Shown here: piece after piece, positions 11,137 through 21,908 of the stretch
How the letters are laid out: each line of letters starts with the position of its first letter
How positions within the stretch are numbered: the stretch's first letter is position 1
NCBI GenBank assembly: GCA_021292165.1
Contig: JAHFWL010000225.1
Span: forward strand, 1 to 64,000
DNA: 64,000 bases
Origin: Shinisaurus crocodilurus
Lineage: Eukaryota; Chordata; Lepidosauria; Squamata; Shinisauridae
Direction of reading: 5' to 3'
Made by a program: the position numbers and the translations under genes
Notes under the pieces: generated by a model
Seen by the model: only the letters and a program-made list of their open reading frames with translations
What the model was told of the DNA's origin: nothing
Databases searched by the model: none

Positions 11137-13015
11137 AAAAATTTTTTTTTTTGTATTTTTCAACAATAACAATCCCAAAAACTAACAAATAATTGCAACA
11201 ATATTTTAAATACAGTCACATACACAGCATTGTTCATACATCTGTAAATAATACAATTAAAATATTATATCTATTATTAATTGGTCTGAATTCTATGCCA
11301 GATTGGAATCTACTATGCAGAAATCCATCTGATTAATTGGAGGTCCATCTTCACCATTCAGTTCTGGGAAAAACAGTAAGAACGGGTACCAAGTTGTTAC
11401 AAAATTATCTTTCTTTATTTCTCCTCTAGCCACACGAAAGTGGCTGGTTAGTTTCTCTGCCAGCGCAACCTACCATATTCTATCAAGGTATCTGCTAAAC
11501 AAGAGTCCTTGGTCATTTTTCCAAGTTCTAGCAATCTCGGTTCTCACAGCCCTTACAAGCGTTGCCAACACACAGCCCCTCATCCTCCCCAGAAAACAAT
11601 GAAAATAATAATAAAGTTTCATTAGGAGTTATCTTTTGTCATGTTACATTATTCAACCACTCTATTACTTCATGCCAGAACAGTTTAATCTTCGGAGAGA
11701 AGATCCACATAGGTTCAGGTGATCCCCTTAAACCTCAGTTTCTCCAACACATATCTGTTAACTCATTATTAATTTTATGTAATTTTGTGAGCACAAATGC
11801 CATCTATAGACTGTTTTTAATACCATTTCCTTAGATCTGGCCGATACAGACTTATAGGGCTGTGAGAACCATATTCTTGCCTATGACTCTTTTGATATAC
11901 TAATATCTAGGTTCATCTCCCAAGTCATCTTAGCTCCCATATTATTACCATATTCTTCCTCAATAATAATCTTATAGATGACTGACCCATTTTTATTTTT
12001 TTTACTAAGCTCTTCAATACAATAATTTTCAAATCTTGTAAGTGGTCTTATAGAACCTGATATATTATACAAGTAAGTTGCAAAGTTTTTAATTTGCATT
12101 AATTGGAACCAGCTAATTCTTATTTGGGCAGTTTTATCATATAATTGTCCTATTAAAATTGGTTTATCTCTTATAATTAGATATCTAAGTCTAAAAATAC
12201 CATTTTCCCATGATTTATATTGTGCTTATTTATCTTGAAAATTAAATTTAGGATGTTACAAAATGGGACATGATGGGGACATGGGAGGAGCTAAGAATTT
12301 CATATATTTATGCCATATTTGAACCGGTTCACTAGTGAAAGGATTATGTATTTTACCTTTATTTCTTGGGAGTTTGGGTAAATATAAATGAGAGGCAACA
12401 AAATTAGTACTATCAGATCCTTCTGAGTCCAATCAGGGACATTATTCATTTTTATGAATTTAACAGCTTGGGCTATCTGAAAAGCCTCATAATATTTTAT
12501 TAAATTTGGTACCACCAATCCCCCTTTTGGAGCAGGTCTATATTTTACACTATTTTCAGCAGGGCTCTCCAACTTTGGGTCCCCAGATGTTGCTGGCCTA
12601 CAGCTCCCAGCATACCCAGGAAGCATGGCTAATGGCAAGGGATTCTGGGAGCTGTAGTTCAGCAACATCTGGGGACCCAAGGTTGGAGAGCCCTGGTTTA
12701 CAGCTTTTGTTACTCCCAGCTATAAACTTTTCTATATTCTTTTTTTTTTTTTTTGTGGCCATTTTTTAATTTTTTTTAAACATCTGGATACAAAGGAATA
12801 TTTTGAAACAAAAATAAAAATTTTGGTAATATATGAGCTTTTACTACTGCAAGCTTACCTAACAGGGATAGAATTAATTTAGCCCATTTCGTAATTTTTT
12901 CTTTATAGAGTTAAAAATGTTCTTATAATTCCTATAAACTAATTGATTTGTATTTTTCGTTATCCAAATTTCTAAGTATTTAAAACTAGAAAAACAAAGA
13001 TCTTATGTTTTACTC
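11137..13015 (-). mobile_element. L1 LINE ORF2 3' portion, decayed
   Basis: Read on the minus strand from about 13015, the frame pieces give FKYLEIWIT, a GKLAVVKAHILPKFLFLFQ box and KGGLVVPNLIKYYEAFQIAQ. These are the hallmark stretches after the RT domain of L1 ORF2. Further broken frames run to a poly-T (antisense poly-A) near 11142-11152. Multiple stops and frameshifts show an old copy. It is interrupted by a MITE-P at 12560-12695. Confidence 0.8.
12560..12695. mobile_element. MITE-P (GGGCTC subfamily) inside L1
   Basis: 136-bp near-perfect palindrome with ends CAGGGCTCTCC and GGAGAGCCCTG. Flanks attttcag and gtttacag match at 6 of 8. It interrupts the antisense L1 just after the GGLVVPN box and is therefore younger than the L1. 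Confidence 0.9.
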
Positions 13016-13335
13016 TTGTGTAAGCACATATGGCCCTGATTCAGCTTCGGACCACACAGTACCCTGGGAGAGGAGGGTTAAACTTTCCCCCCACCATTCT
13101 TTCCTGAAATTCCTCCCACCTTGCAGGAGAGGGGTTTAAAAAAGGCTTACATTGACTCCAATGGATAGTTTTTTTCATTTATCCCCCCCCCATGGGGGTG
13201 GATTCTGAGAAAAAAATGGTGGTGGTGGGAAGGTTTAAATCAGTGCCATGGTGTTGATCTGAATTGGGGCCATGCACACTTACACGAGCATAAAAAATAG
13301 CCTAAAGTTTAGTTTGGCCCTCACGTTTATGTAAT
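13016..13335. other. No gene recognised
   Basis: Short unassigned stretch with poly-A, poly-C and poly-T runs and the inverted words 'ccccccccatgggggtgg'. No frame of note. Confidence 0.45.
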
Positions 13336-13625
13336 TATAGAATAATAGGATTAGAAGGGGGCTATAAGGTCATAGATCCCAACCCCCTGCTCAATGCAGG
13401 AATCCAAGTCAAAGCATCCCTGACAGATGGCAGTCCAGCTGCACCTTGAATGCCTCCAGTGTGGGAGAGCCCACTACCTCCCTTGGTAGTTGGTTCTATT
13501 GTCATATTCCTGATGTCCAGGTGGAATCTGGCTTCCTGTAACTTGAGCCCACTATTCCGTGTAATGCAATATGGGATGAGCGAGAAGAGATCCTGGCCCT
13601 CCTCTGTGTGGCAACCTTTCAAGTA

Positions 13626-13874
13626 CAGTCATGCCTTGGATTGAGAGCATAATTCGTTCCGGAAACGTGCTTGTAATCCAAAACACTCATATCAAAACGA
13701 AATCCCCCCAAAAAAATTTGTACAGAGATTTTTTTATTTAAGCCGTACTACAGTACTTGCATTGCAAGACATCACTTGTATATCAAGTTAAAAAAAATTA
13801 AATAAATATTTAAAAATTTGCTTGTCTTGCAAAACGCTCTCAAACCAAGTTACTTGCAATCCAAGGTATTACTG
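13626..13874. mobile_element. Tigger-like MITE inserted in CR1
   Basis: Ends CAGTCATGCCTTGGATTG and CAATCCAAGGTATTACTG with TA on each side (13624-13625, 13875-13876). The CR1 sequence on the two flanks joins without loss between FKY and the next residues, so the integration point is exact. The middle differs from copies 1 and 3, which carry a CpG-rich centre. It is closer to an AT-rich longer relative. Confidence 0.9.
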
Positions 13875-13875
13875 T

Positions 13876-14335
13876 ACTTGAAGAGTGCTATCACATCTCC
13901 CTCTTCTCTTCTCTTCTGAAGGCTAAACATGCCCAGTTCTTTCAGTCTCTCCTCATAGGGCCTTGTTTCCAGTCCCCTGATCATCTTTTTTGCCCTCCTC
14001 TGAACCCTTTCCAGTTTGTCTACATCCTTCTTAAAGTGTGGTGCCCAGAACTGGACGCAGTACTCAAGATGAGGCCTAACCAGTGCTGAGTAGAGGGGAA
14101 CTAGCATTTCATGCAATTTAGAAGCTATACTTCTGTCAATGCAGCCCAATATAGCATTTGCCTTTTTTGCAGCCACATCGCATTGCTGGCTCCTATTCAG
14201 CTTGTGATCTACAACAATTCCAAGATCCTTCTTGCTTGTAGTATTGTTGACCCAAGTATCCCCCATCCTGTAACTGTGCATTTGGTTTCTTTTTCCTAAG
14301 TGCAGCATTTGGCATTTATCCCTATTAAATTTCAT
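13876..14335 (-). pseudogene. CR1 ORF2 fragment, about 153 codons open
   Basis: Longest CR1 frame in the window, covering the segment after the reverse-transcriptase active site. It has no endonuclease, no complete RT and no start of its own. It is cut at the 3' side by the Tigger MITE after the FKY residues and at the 5' side by a frameshift near 14390. This is not a host gene. Confidence 0.88.
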
Positions 14336-14578
14336 TCTGTTGTTTTCAGCCCAGCATTCCAGCCTATCGAAATCACTTTGAATTCCCCCCCCCCGTCTTC
14401 CAGGGTTTTAGCTATTCCCCCCAATTTTGTGTCATGTGCAAGTTTGATAAGCATTCCCTGCACCTCCTCATCAAGTCGTTAATACAAATGTTGAAGAGCA
14501 CTGGGCCCAGGACCGAGCCCTGCGGTACCCCGCTCGTTACCTCTCCCCAGTTTGAGAAGGTACCATTGATAAGCACTT

Positions 14579-15356
14579 GTTAAGGATTATATATGTTCAG
14601 CTCCAAATGCACATGTTTTATCCTTGCTGTTATTGTTGCCTGCTTCGGTTTATCCATGTTTGTATAATTTGGATTCTGCCACTTACTCTTGTCGCTTTTT
14701 GTTGTTGGTGGTGGTGGTCATCAATTTAGTTAATGATGTTTGCTGAGAAGCATGATGTCACATGATTAACCAATTGGCTGTGTTTCTCAAGGAAAGCCCC
14801 ACCTCATTGGCTGGCAGGGTTTCCGCAATGGCTCCCTTCCAGGGTTGTAGCTCTCCAGCAAGCAGTTTTCTGCTGAAACGTTTAGCTTCTATTTTATCTT
14901 CTTTTCCCCATCCTCCTTCCCATTGTTTAGATGATTAATTGAATTGAAAGTGTCTGTTACTGCTCCTCAGCTATTAGACCTATTCCTGGAAATTCATTCT
15001 TATGGGATTTTGTACTGCCTGCAATGGCATTTCAGAACCCTTTGTCAAGCACCCATTAAGCAGGTTGGCTACCCATTTGTTAAACACTCTTCAACTAGGT
15101 AATTAACAAGTGTCAGCTTTTATGGCATTACCCCCTTAAAAAAAAAAAGTCTGCTGATACCTTCCATCATTTGCATTCATTGCCTTCACCCTCCCTCCGT
15201 CTGTCTAGCCCCCCCCCCATTTCATGATATGCTGAAGGGATAAAGCTAAAATTATTACCAAAGGTGGAATGATTATTACAAGAGTGCAACTCGGGCATTC
15301 CTGTACCGAGTTACCTGAACACACAATTGAGGAGTGGGGCCAAACTCGACCTCAAT
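14579..15356. other. No gene; small L2-like piece near 15290
   Basis: 14579-15270 is unassigned. 15285-15340 (cattcctgtaccgagttacc, acctgaacacacaa) is the reverse complement of sequence inside the L2 copy near 16640-16675, so it is probably a short L2 fragment. A small hairpin (caattgagg / cctcaattg) lies at 15325-15360. Confidence 0.45.
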
Positions 15357-15812
15357 TGTTCAGAGGAGGGCAACAAGGATGATAAAGGGACTGGAAACAA
15401 GGCCCTATGAGGAGAGACTGAAAGAACTGGGCATGTTTAGCCTTCAGAAGAGGAGACTGAGGGGAGATATGATCGCACTCTTCCAGTACTTGAAGGGATG
15501 TCACACAGAGGAGGGCCAGGTTCTCTTCTCGATCATCCCAGTTTGCAGGACACGGAATAATGGGCTCAAGTTACAAGAACCCAGATTCCACCTAAACATC
15601 AGGAAAAATTTCCTGACTGTCAGAGCAATACGCCAATGGAACCAACTACCTAGGGAGGTGGTGGGCTCTCCCAATCTGGAGGCATTCAAGGTGCAGCTGG
15701 ACAGCCATCTGTCAGGGATGCTTTGACCTGGATTCCTGCACTGAGCAGGGAGTTGGACTCGATGGCCTGGTAGGCCCCTTCCAACTCTACTTTTCTATGA
15801 TTCTATGATTCA
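15357..15812 (+). mobile_element. CR1-B LINE C-terminus and complete 3' end
   Basis: Encodes VQRRATRMIKGLETRP, EERLKELGMFSLQKRR, then NFLTVRAIRQWNQLPREVV and the final SHLSGML stop near 15726. The 3' UTR ends with repeated 'attctatg' units at about 15790-15812, the usual CR1 terminus. The frame is open over 130 codons, so this copy is younger than most. Confidence 0.9.
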
Positions 15813-15899
15813 TACACAGCACATTGCCCCATCCCTGCAGTCGACACATTTGTAGACATCTGCAAAGGGAAAGCATCTGCACCTATAGCCAGTGGAGGC

Positions 15900-16099
15900 T
15901 GGTGACTCCTGTGTCAGTGGGGCTCCTTATCCATTGCATCTTTTTGTTTGAGCTTTATAAGAGCTATCCATGGTGCTCCATGGTGGTGAACCTATTTTGG
16001 GGATGGAGTTTGGCACCATGGATAGCTCCTACGAAGCTCAAATGAAAAGATGCAATGGATAAGGAGCCCCACTGACACAGGAGTCACCTGCCTCCCCTG
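15900..16099. mobile_element. MITE-B fold-back hAT MITE
   Basis: Left end CAGTGGAGGCTGGTGACTCC, right end the inverted GGAGTCACCTGCCTCCCCTG. Flanks cctatagc (15892-15899) and catatagc (16100-16107) agree at 7 of 8 bases, a hAT-size duplication. Inverted arms of about 80 bp meet in a 'ccatggtgctccatgg' centre. Two relatives lie at 62281 and 62580. Confidence 0.85.
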
Positions 16100-16214
16100 C
16101 ATATAGCTGTATGTGCGTGGGCCACCTGTTTGCAAGCACCCGTGCTCTATGCATGGGTGCCAGGGGTGGGGCAACATGCAATGTCCGATGTCAGGGGTGG
16201 GGCTATTTATTTGA

Positions 16215-16720
16215 CGTGATTTATTTCAGAGGATTTCTATCCTGCTTTTTATTGCTTTTAAAAAATAAATAAATCCCAAAGGGGTTTACAAGATAAAATT
16301 GTGATGAAATACAGTTAAGCCAAACAATAAAACAATGATAAAAAAAATAAAATCTCATTCAAATAACCAGGGGTAGCTGGCAATGCTAGCGGTTAGGAAC
16401 CACCACCCCCATGGCAAACAAATGTGTTTTATGCCGGCGGCAGAAATGCTCCATGCTAGGAGCCAGCCTGATCTTAATGAGGAGATCGTTCCACATGGTG
16501 GGTGCCACAGCTGAGAATGCCCTCCTCCACATCATGGTCCAATGAGCTTCAGCAGGCTGGAGTACAGCAAGCAAGGCCTCCCCCTCAGAATGGAGAGACT
16601 GGGGCAGCCAAGACACAGGCTTCAGGACACATCCCCATTCCCTGATTGTGTGTTCAGGTAAGTTACAGGAACATTCGAATAGAGCTAAGGTTGCCACCAA
16701 ACCCAGCAACTCCATGTCAA
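16215..16720 (-). mobile_element. L2-type LINE 3' region
   Basis: The minus-strand frame 16715-16386 reads ECSCNLPEHTIREWG, then WRRAFSAVAPTMWNDLL and a C-terminal KTHLFAMG, matching the L2 RAFSVVAPTLWNSLP region. It ends in an A/T-rich 3' UTR at about 16215. Confidence 0.75.
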
Positions 16721-17559
16721 ATTCCCCCTTTTTTCTTCATGGTGAGGGGTTAAGGAAATGTGTGATGTGCTATCCTCATATCTGTCCCCCACACACACAC
16801 CTTGGCAACCAGTAACGTGGAGCAGGATGTAGGAGCCACAAGACATGATGGTATCATGTAGCCTCATGCTGCAAGGAGGGGAAGACTTGAACATGACAAA
16901 GAGTTACCAGCCCTGTGACCACTGTAGCATCTGTTTCAATCTATAGTTTGGTGCAGTATCTTCACAACCACAACAGATTCTACCAACCTATGGTAATGTG
17001 TAGGGATGGGCAATGGGCATTCATGGGGGCGGCACTGGGGTGGGAGAGCAAGGCAGCCCCAGTTCAAGCTGGGGAATTTCCCCTGATACGAACTGAGGCT
17101 TGCACAGTGCTTCTGCTATTTGAAGCTGGAGGTCAGAGAGCTTGAGTGCAAGTCCCATGATCTGCAGCTGCAAACAAGAGCTCAACACACTTGTGGAGAG
17201 GCTCCCCCTTTTCCTTATACAAGGTTTTCCAGGCTGAGGGAGGCAGCATTGGCAGCATCCAATCCCTGGCAGAATTTTTTTGGGGGAAATGGTATCTCTC
17301 CACCTCAGTGGCAGAAATCTTTGGGGAAATGGCATCTCTCAAGGGCCACAAGGGGCCTTTAATTCTGGTGTGCTACCAGCATGCCAGATAGGGAACAGGA
17401 TGGAATCAAATCTTACCACCTTCCCTCTTCCAGAGGGTGGAGAGCTGCTGCTGTGATACCCCAGCTAGCTTTTTTAAAAGAGAAGGTGGGAAGAACTTTG
17501 AGAGCTCAGCGAGCTGTGTAGGCAATTTCTGAAGTTGGACTTGATATGGGAAATAAACC
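16721..17559. other. No gene; small direct repeat
   Basis: Unassigned. At 17275-17340 the word 'ggggaaatgg(t/c)atctctc' occurs twice about 48 bp apart. Nothing else recognised. Confidence 0.5.
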
Positions 17560-18180
17560 AAGCTATATCTGATTTTAAAGAACGCACATTTGTTATTGAC
17601 TCACTCAGCTTGTTTTCTGAGCAAGTCTTACATGAGCCCTGGGGAAGTCACCCATCTCTTTTAAAATGTTAATATTCTTATAAGGGGCTATGCGGAATGT
17701 TCATGGACGTTTATGGAGGAAATGGTTCATATTTCTCTACTTGCTTTCCTTTTTCATACGCTATTCACTGACCTGCATCTTCCTAAGGTGACCCCAGCCA
17801 TCGAGGAAAACATAGTGCTGTCACTTAAGCATGCAGTTAATCAAGCTGTGTGGATCTAGAATTGGCCTCCACAGTCACTTACGGACCCATCGCTAGAGTC
17901 TACACAATCTTCTTTAGAATTTCCTCCTTTTATCCCGGAAGACAATCTTACTCGGTCACGAGTGATCGCCTGATGATGACATTAAAATGAATTAAAATTG
18001 GTAGTGATGTCAGAAGGAATGCCTTAACTCTCTGATAGGCTTCCTTGATATGGCTCTGTGATGACCTCGCAAAACCAAATCAGAGTGCTGGCGATTCTTC
18101 CTGCTCAATGGGCAAATATTTTTGGTCAATTTCGTAGCCAAAATATGGGTGCATTTTGCAGGAGTGAAGTGTTTTTACCA
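17560..18180. promoter_or_regulatory. Candidate conserved non-coding element
   Basis: A 600-bp repeat-free stretch of balanced composition without low-complexity runs. It has many short TF-like words such as ttgttattgactcactcagc (AP-1-like TGACTCA), 'cagttaatcaagctgtg' and 'gcgattcttcctg'. It resembles conserved enhancers in texture only. Conservation was not tested. Confidence 0.3.
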
Positions 18181-18239
18181 AACTCTCTTCCCCCGCTCTC
18201 ATGTGGCATACATACACCACCACAACCTTTTGATTTTAC

Positions 18240-18610
18240 CGCTGCCATCACAGCAACACAGCAACACCAAGTGGGCCGCTCAACAAGATCTGCCAGAGCA
18301 GCTAGACTGGTCGGGACGAGGAAAAGGGCCTTCTCTGTGGCAGCCCCCATACTATGGAACTCTCTCCCAAGTGACCTCCGCCATGCCCCCTCTCTGCTGA
18401 GCTTCCGCCGCTCATTAAAACTTGGTTATTCAGGCGGGAATATGGGGTGGGCTAAGATTTTAAAATTTTATACTGTTTTAATGTATTTTAATGGAGAAAA
18501 ATGTTTTAATGTATTTTATTCTGTTTTATCTTCTGTACATCGCCCAGGGTGGCCGGTTTGCCGGCCAGATGGGCGATAAATAAATGCAAATAATAAATAA
18601 ATAAATAATA
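18240..18610 (+). mobile_element. L2 LINE 3' end, 5'-truncated
   Basis: Encodes RAARLVGTRKRAFSVAAPI, LWNSLPSDLRHAP and then the 3' UTR 'cgcccagggtggccgg' / 'gatgggcgataaataaa' and (AAAT)n tail. It matches the 29448 copy closely but lacks about 35 bp between 'tctgcca' and 'gagcag', bounded by the shared word gcca. Confidence 0.88.
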
Positions 18611-18619
18611 AATAAATAC

Positions 18620-19374
18620 TGTGACACACCCGCCTCTTCCCCACACTCGTGGAAGCCCTCTGTAGTGTGTTTGTCGGGTGTTTTAGCCACCTTCTTCTTT
18701 CATGTTACAGTATGCAGCTCCCTTGCTCCCTTCATACTCAGTCAGGCCCCACACCCAGGTCACTATGTTCCCCTCAGGTTTCCTGCTTGCCTCCCACCGG
18801 GGAGGCTCGCCTTTCCAATCCCTCAGAGATACACCAGCAGTAGCCCGGGACACACCCCTCTCCTCACAAGCCTTTGGCCCCAACAGCCTCAGGCTAACTA
18901 GTTCAGTGTTCTCCAACCTTGGGTCCCCAGATGTTTTTGGCCTACAACTCCCAGCATGCCCCAGCCAGCTATGCTGGCTGGGGCATGCTGGGAGTTGTAG
19001 GCCAAAAACATCTGGGGACCCAAGGTTGGAGAACACTGAACTAGGGTAATGACCTGAACACAGTTATTTCCCTCGCTGCCACCTTTCTTCTTTCTCCACA
19101 GAGGTTAAGCTCTAGGATGTGTGTGTGTTCCCTCCCTTAGTCACTCACTCTCACACTAAGGGCTAACAGTCAAACAAAATCAAGTTTATTTCTACAGATG
19201 GAAACATAAAAGATACATTCAGGTGCTGGCTTAGCTCATTACAGTTACAATATACGTCCACTCCGGGCTGAGGTAACTCCTCCAGCCTTCCCTATCCATT
19301 AAGAGCCCTTTTCTAGATGTCTCCCAATTCCACCCTCAGCCCAGAATGACCGCCAAGTCAACCAGCCTGTCACA
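18620..19374 (-). mobile_element. Possible solo LTR, antisense, with MITE-P inside
   Basis: Begins TGTGACACACC and ends GCCTGTCACA, so the ends form TGTGACA/TGTCACA inverted termini like an LTR. An antisense AATAAA signal (tttatt, 19185-19190) sits inside. It directly follows an L2 tail. Flanking bases do not form a clear short duplication, and a CCAAT word lies just outside at about 19408, so the limits may be wrong. No internal retroviral coding sequence is present. Confidence 0.4.
18904..19038. mobile_element. MITE-P, near-perfect 135-bp palindrome
   Basis: Ends CAGTGTTCTCC and GGAGAACACTG. The two arms are almost exact reverse complements through 'tgggtccccagatg', 'ggcctacaactcccagcat' and 'gccccagccagc' to the centre. 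Flanks aactagtt and aactaggg match at 6 of 8. It will fold as a long hairpin in single strand or RNA. Confidence 0.95.
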
Positions 19375-20117
19375 GCTCTCTGCCCCTTGCCAACATTCCA
19401 AGTGCTGTGATTGGCTCTGCACTCTCAGGGAGGGAGAGGCGGAGCTCCAGCTGCCCATCACACCTGCATTATATCTTATCTCTTCTTCCGAGACAAGAAG
19501 GAGTTGTGAGGAACCATAGAGTTGGAAGGTCTCTTGGAGATCATCTAATGAATCCAGGCCCTTGCTCAGTGCAGCCAATGAAATGGAGGTACAGCATGCG
19601 TGGGAGATGGTCAGCCTTTGATTAAATACCTCCAGCGAAGGAGAACACACGGCCAGCCAAGGCAGTCTGTTCCACTTCTGAACAGCGCTCACCATTAGGA
19701 GGTTTCTCCTAATGTTCAGCCAAAATCAGATTCCCTGCAGTTTCCACCCATGGGTTCTACTCTTGCCCTCTGGAACAACATAGAACAATTCTGCTCCATC
19801 TTCTACATGATATTGCTTCCAATATCATTTAATTGTCTTGTCTCTTCTCAACCAGCTTTTTCAACTATTCCTCATAGGACCTGTTTTCTAGCCCCCTCAC
19901 CATCCTGGTTGTTCTTCTCTTCACACACTTCGGTTTGTCAATCTCCATCTTAAAATGTGGCACTCAGAACTGGACTCGGTGTGCCAGATGCAGCCTGACT
20001 AAAGCAGGATACAGCAGGTGATTTCCCGTGACCTGAACATTATGCCTCTTTTACTGCATTAGCTGTTTTAGGAGCTGCATCACACTGCTGGCTCCTATTC
20101 AGCTCACAGTCCACTAA

Positions 20118-20562
20118 CAGAGCGATCCTATGGCCCCTAGACAGTGTTTAGGGATTTTTTGGAGTCCCAGCTCCAATGTCGGAAAACAGCTTTGACCGTG
20201 GAAAACAGCTCCAATGTCAGAGCTGGGACTCCATGCTTGGAGGCACTCTCCCTCCCATCATAGGAAGCACAGAAAGAACCGCACCAGTTGCCTCTCGACC
20301 TTGGAGAAGGGGTTCAGGGGGTGTTCTGTGGGGGCAGGGAGGGGAGGAGACTGGTGCCACCAAGATACGAGGTATCCTGGTGGCGCCTCAGGCCTCCCTG
20401 CTGCTCCAAAGCCCCACAGTTAGACAGCTGAAATCGGCCGTCTAGCTGCCTTGCCGGGTGGGAGGAGCACGGCGGTGACCTTTGCCTCTGCACTTCCTGC
20501 ATAGGATGCCCGTCATCCTCCCGAGTTTGGAGGGTTATGAGCATCCATATGGGATTGCACCC
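20118..20562 (+). mobile_element. MITE-GC with TAA target duplication
   Basis: Left end near AGAGCGATCCTATGG and right end ATGGGATTGCACCC are inverted, each flanked by TAA (20115-20117, 20563-20565). It sits inside CR1-C. The body is GC-rich with an inner inverted pair, 'gtcccagctccaatgtc' / 'gagctgggactcc'. A 3-bp TWA-type duplication is typical of PIF/Harbinger elements, but no transposase is present to confirm this. Confidence 0.7.
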
Positions 20563-20582
20563 TAAGATACCTAGATCCTTTT

Positions 20583-20836
20583 GAGAGCCAGTGTGGCGTA
20601 GTGGTTAGGGTGTTGGACTGGGACTCGGGAGATCCGGGTTCTATTCCCCGCTCGGCCATGAAACTCACTGGGTGACTTTGGGCCAGTCACGGCCTCTCAG
20701 CCTAACCTACCTCACAGGGTTGTTGTGAGGAGAAAATGGAGAGGAGGAGGAGGATTCTGTAAGCCGCCTTGGGTTCCTTGCAGGAAAAAAGGTGGGGTAT
20801 AAATAGAATAAATAAATAAATAAATAAATAAATAAA
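20583..20836 (+). mobile_element. SINE-T, full length, 8-bp TSD
   Basis: tRNA-like head with A box (tggcgtagtgg) and B box (ggttctattcc), then the core cctcacagggttgttgtgag, a GGA-rich stretch, 'aagccgccttgggttccttg' and an (AAAT)n tail. The flanking word atcctttt occurs at 20575-20582 and 20836-20843, a target duplication inside CR1-C. It is LINE-mobilised and non-coding. Confidence 0.92.
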
Positions 20837-21005
20837 TCCTTTTCACATATACTGCTGCCAGGTCAGATCTCCCCCATTCTGTACTTGTGCCCTTGGTGTG
20901 TGTTCATTTTAACCTAAACTGAAGACTTATCTCTGTTTAATTTGACCTTATTAATTCCAGTGTTCCAGCCTGTCAAGATCCTTTTGAAACTTGATTCTTT
21001 CTTCT

Positions 21006-21900
21006 TTTTGGTTGTGCAAATCAAACACAGGTTAGCACTGAGAGATCGCAACGTAGGATGGTGGTTGTTTTCTTCTTCTACATGTTTGCCATCGGGTTCA
21101 GATGGTCATATGAGAGTAATGAACAGATTTTCTAAGTAATGCAGAGGGCATTTTACAGCATTCTGAACGTTGCTTCCATAAAGTAAACTGAACCAAATGA
21201 ACAGATATTCAATATCAGATGACCGATAGGGACATGTGTAATTTGGAGATGAAGACTTGTTTGTCCCCCCCCCGAAAGAAAGGGTGTCTGTGCTTATGTT
21301 CTTTAGTAATTGAGTGGAGTCCCTGGGTGTATTACAGTGGGACTGAAGATAGAAAGCCTGTATCAGTCTTTCATTGGGTGTACTAGAAAGCATAATACTT
21401 CAGCCTCTTGCTGCCTAGGGAAAGGAAAGGCATTTGAGAATTCAGAGCTCTGTCTTTGTTTCCTACAAGACTGTTTTACAACCCAAGGTGCCTCATTTTA
21501 TTTCAACTGTAGGTATACTTTTAAAAGAGCGGGGGGGGGGGGGAGACACACAACAACCTCAAGAATAAAATCTTAAGGGCAAAGTCTGTCTGAATGAAAA
21601 ACTGGTTGCTGTTCATGTGGCAGAAGAAGCATCCGATGCACCCGGCCGGCTGAATCACGTACTTATTCTAAATAAACTTGAAGCATCACAAGGACAAAGA
21701 AACTGGGGGGGAAATACCAGTCTGCTTCTCGTCTTTAGTTTCAGACTAGTTTCATTCTTCTGTCTGCAAAATGGAATCAAAAGGAAGAAGAATGCCCTAA
21801 TTGGAATGTGGTGTGGGAGGGAGTGAAAAAAAGGAGGCAGGAGAAGAGAAGTAAGTTAGATAGGCAAGGGGGGAGCCAAATTGGATGGAACAACCGTAGG
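21006..21900. other. No gene recognised; poly-G runs
   Basis: Mostly unique-looking DNA with a C run at about 21266 and a G run at 21530-21542. 21100-21260 is repeat-free and AT-balanced. No frame over 90 codons. Confidence 0.5.
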
Positions 21901-21908
21901 GATGGATG

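Larger units (their letters stand above)
13336..14578 (-). mobile_element. CR1-B LINE, RT C-terminus to 3' end, split by Tigger MITE
   Basis: On the minus strand 14335-13876 encodes KFNRDKCQMLHLGKRNQM, then KDLGIVVDHKLNRSQQCD, LVRPHLEYCVQFWAP and LERVQRRAKKMIRGLETRP, the classic CR1 region after the RT active site. The frame breaks at a C run near 14390 and decayed active-site codons lie beyond it. After the MITE at 13626-13874 the coding sequence resumes (KGCHTEEGQDLFS) and ends in the CR1 3' UTR at about 13336. Confidence 0.9.
19505..21005 (-). mobile_element. CR1-C LINE fragment with two insertions
   Basis: Antisense CR1 from a 3' end ('ccatagagttggaaggtctc') upward through 'tgttccacttctgaacagc', 'ctcataggacctgttttcta' and 'ggctcctattcagctcacag'. 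It is interrupted by MITE-GC (20118-20562) and SINE-T (20583-20836) and resumes at 'ccttttcacatatactgctg' to about 21005. The coding frame is broken throughout. Confidence 0.82.

Noticed and set aside
18058..18579. 173-codon frame
   Set aside because: The C-terminal half is L2 ORF2 and the N-terminal half is unrelated flanking DNA, so the frame is a chance fusion.
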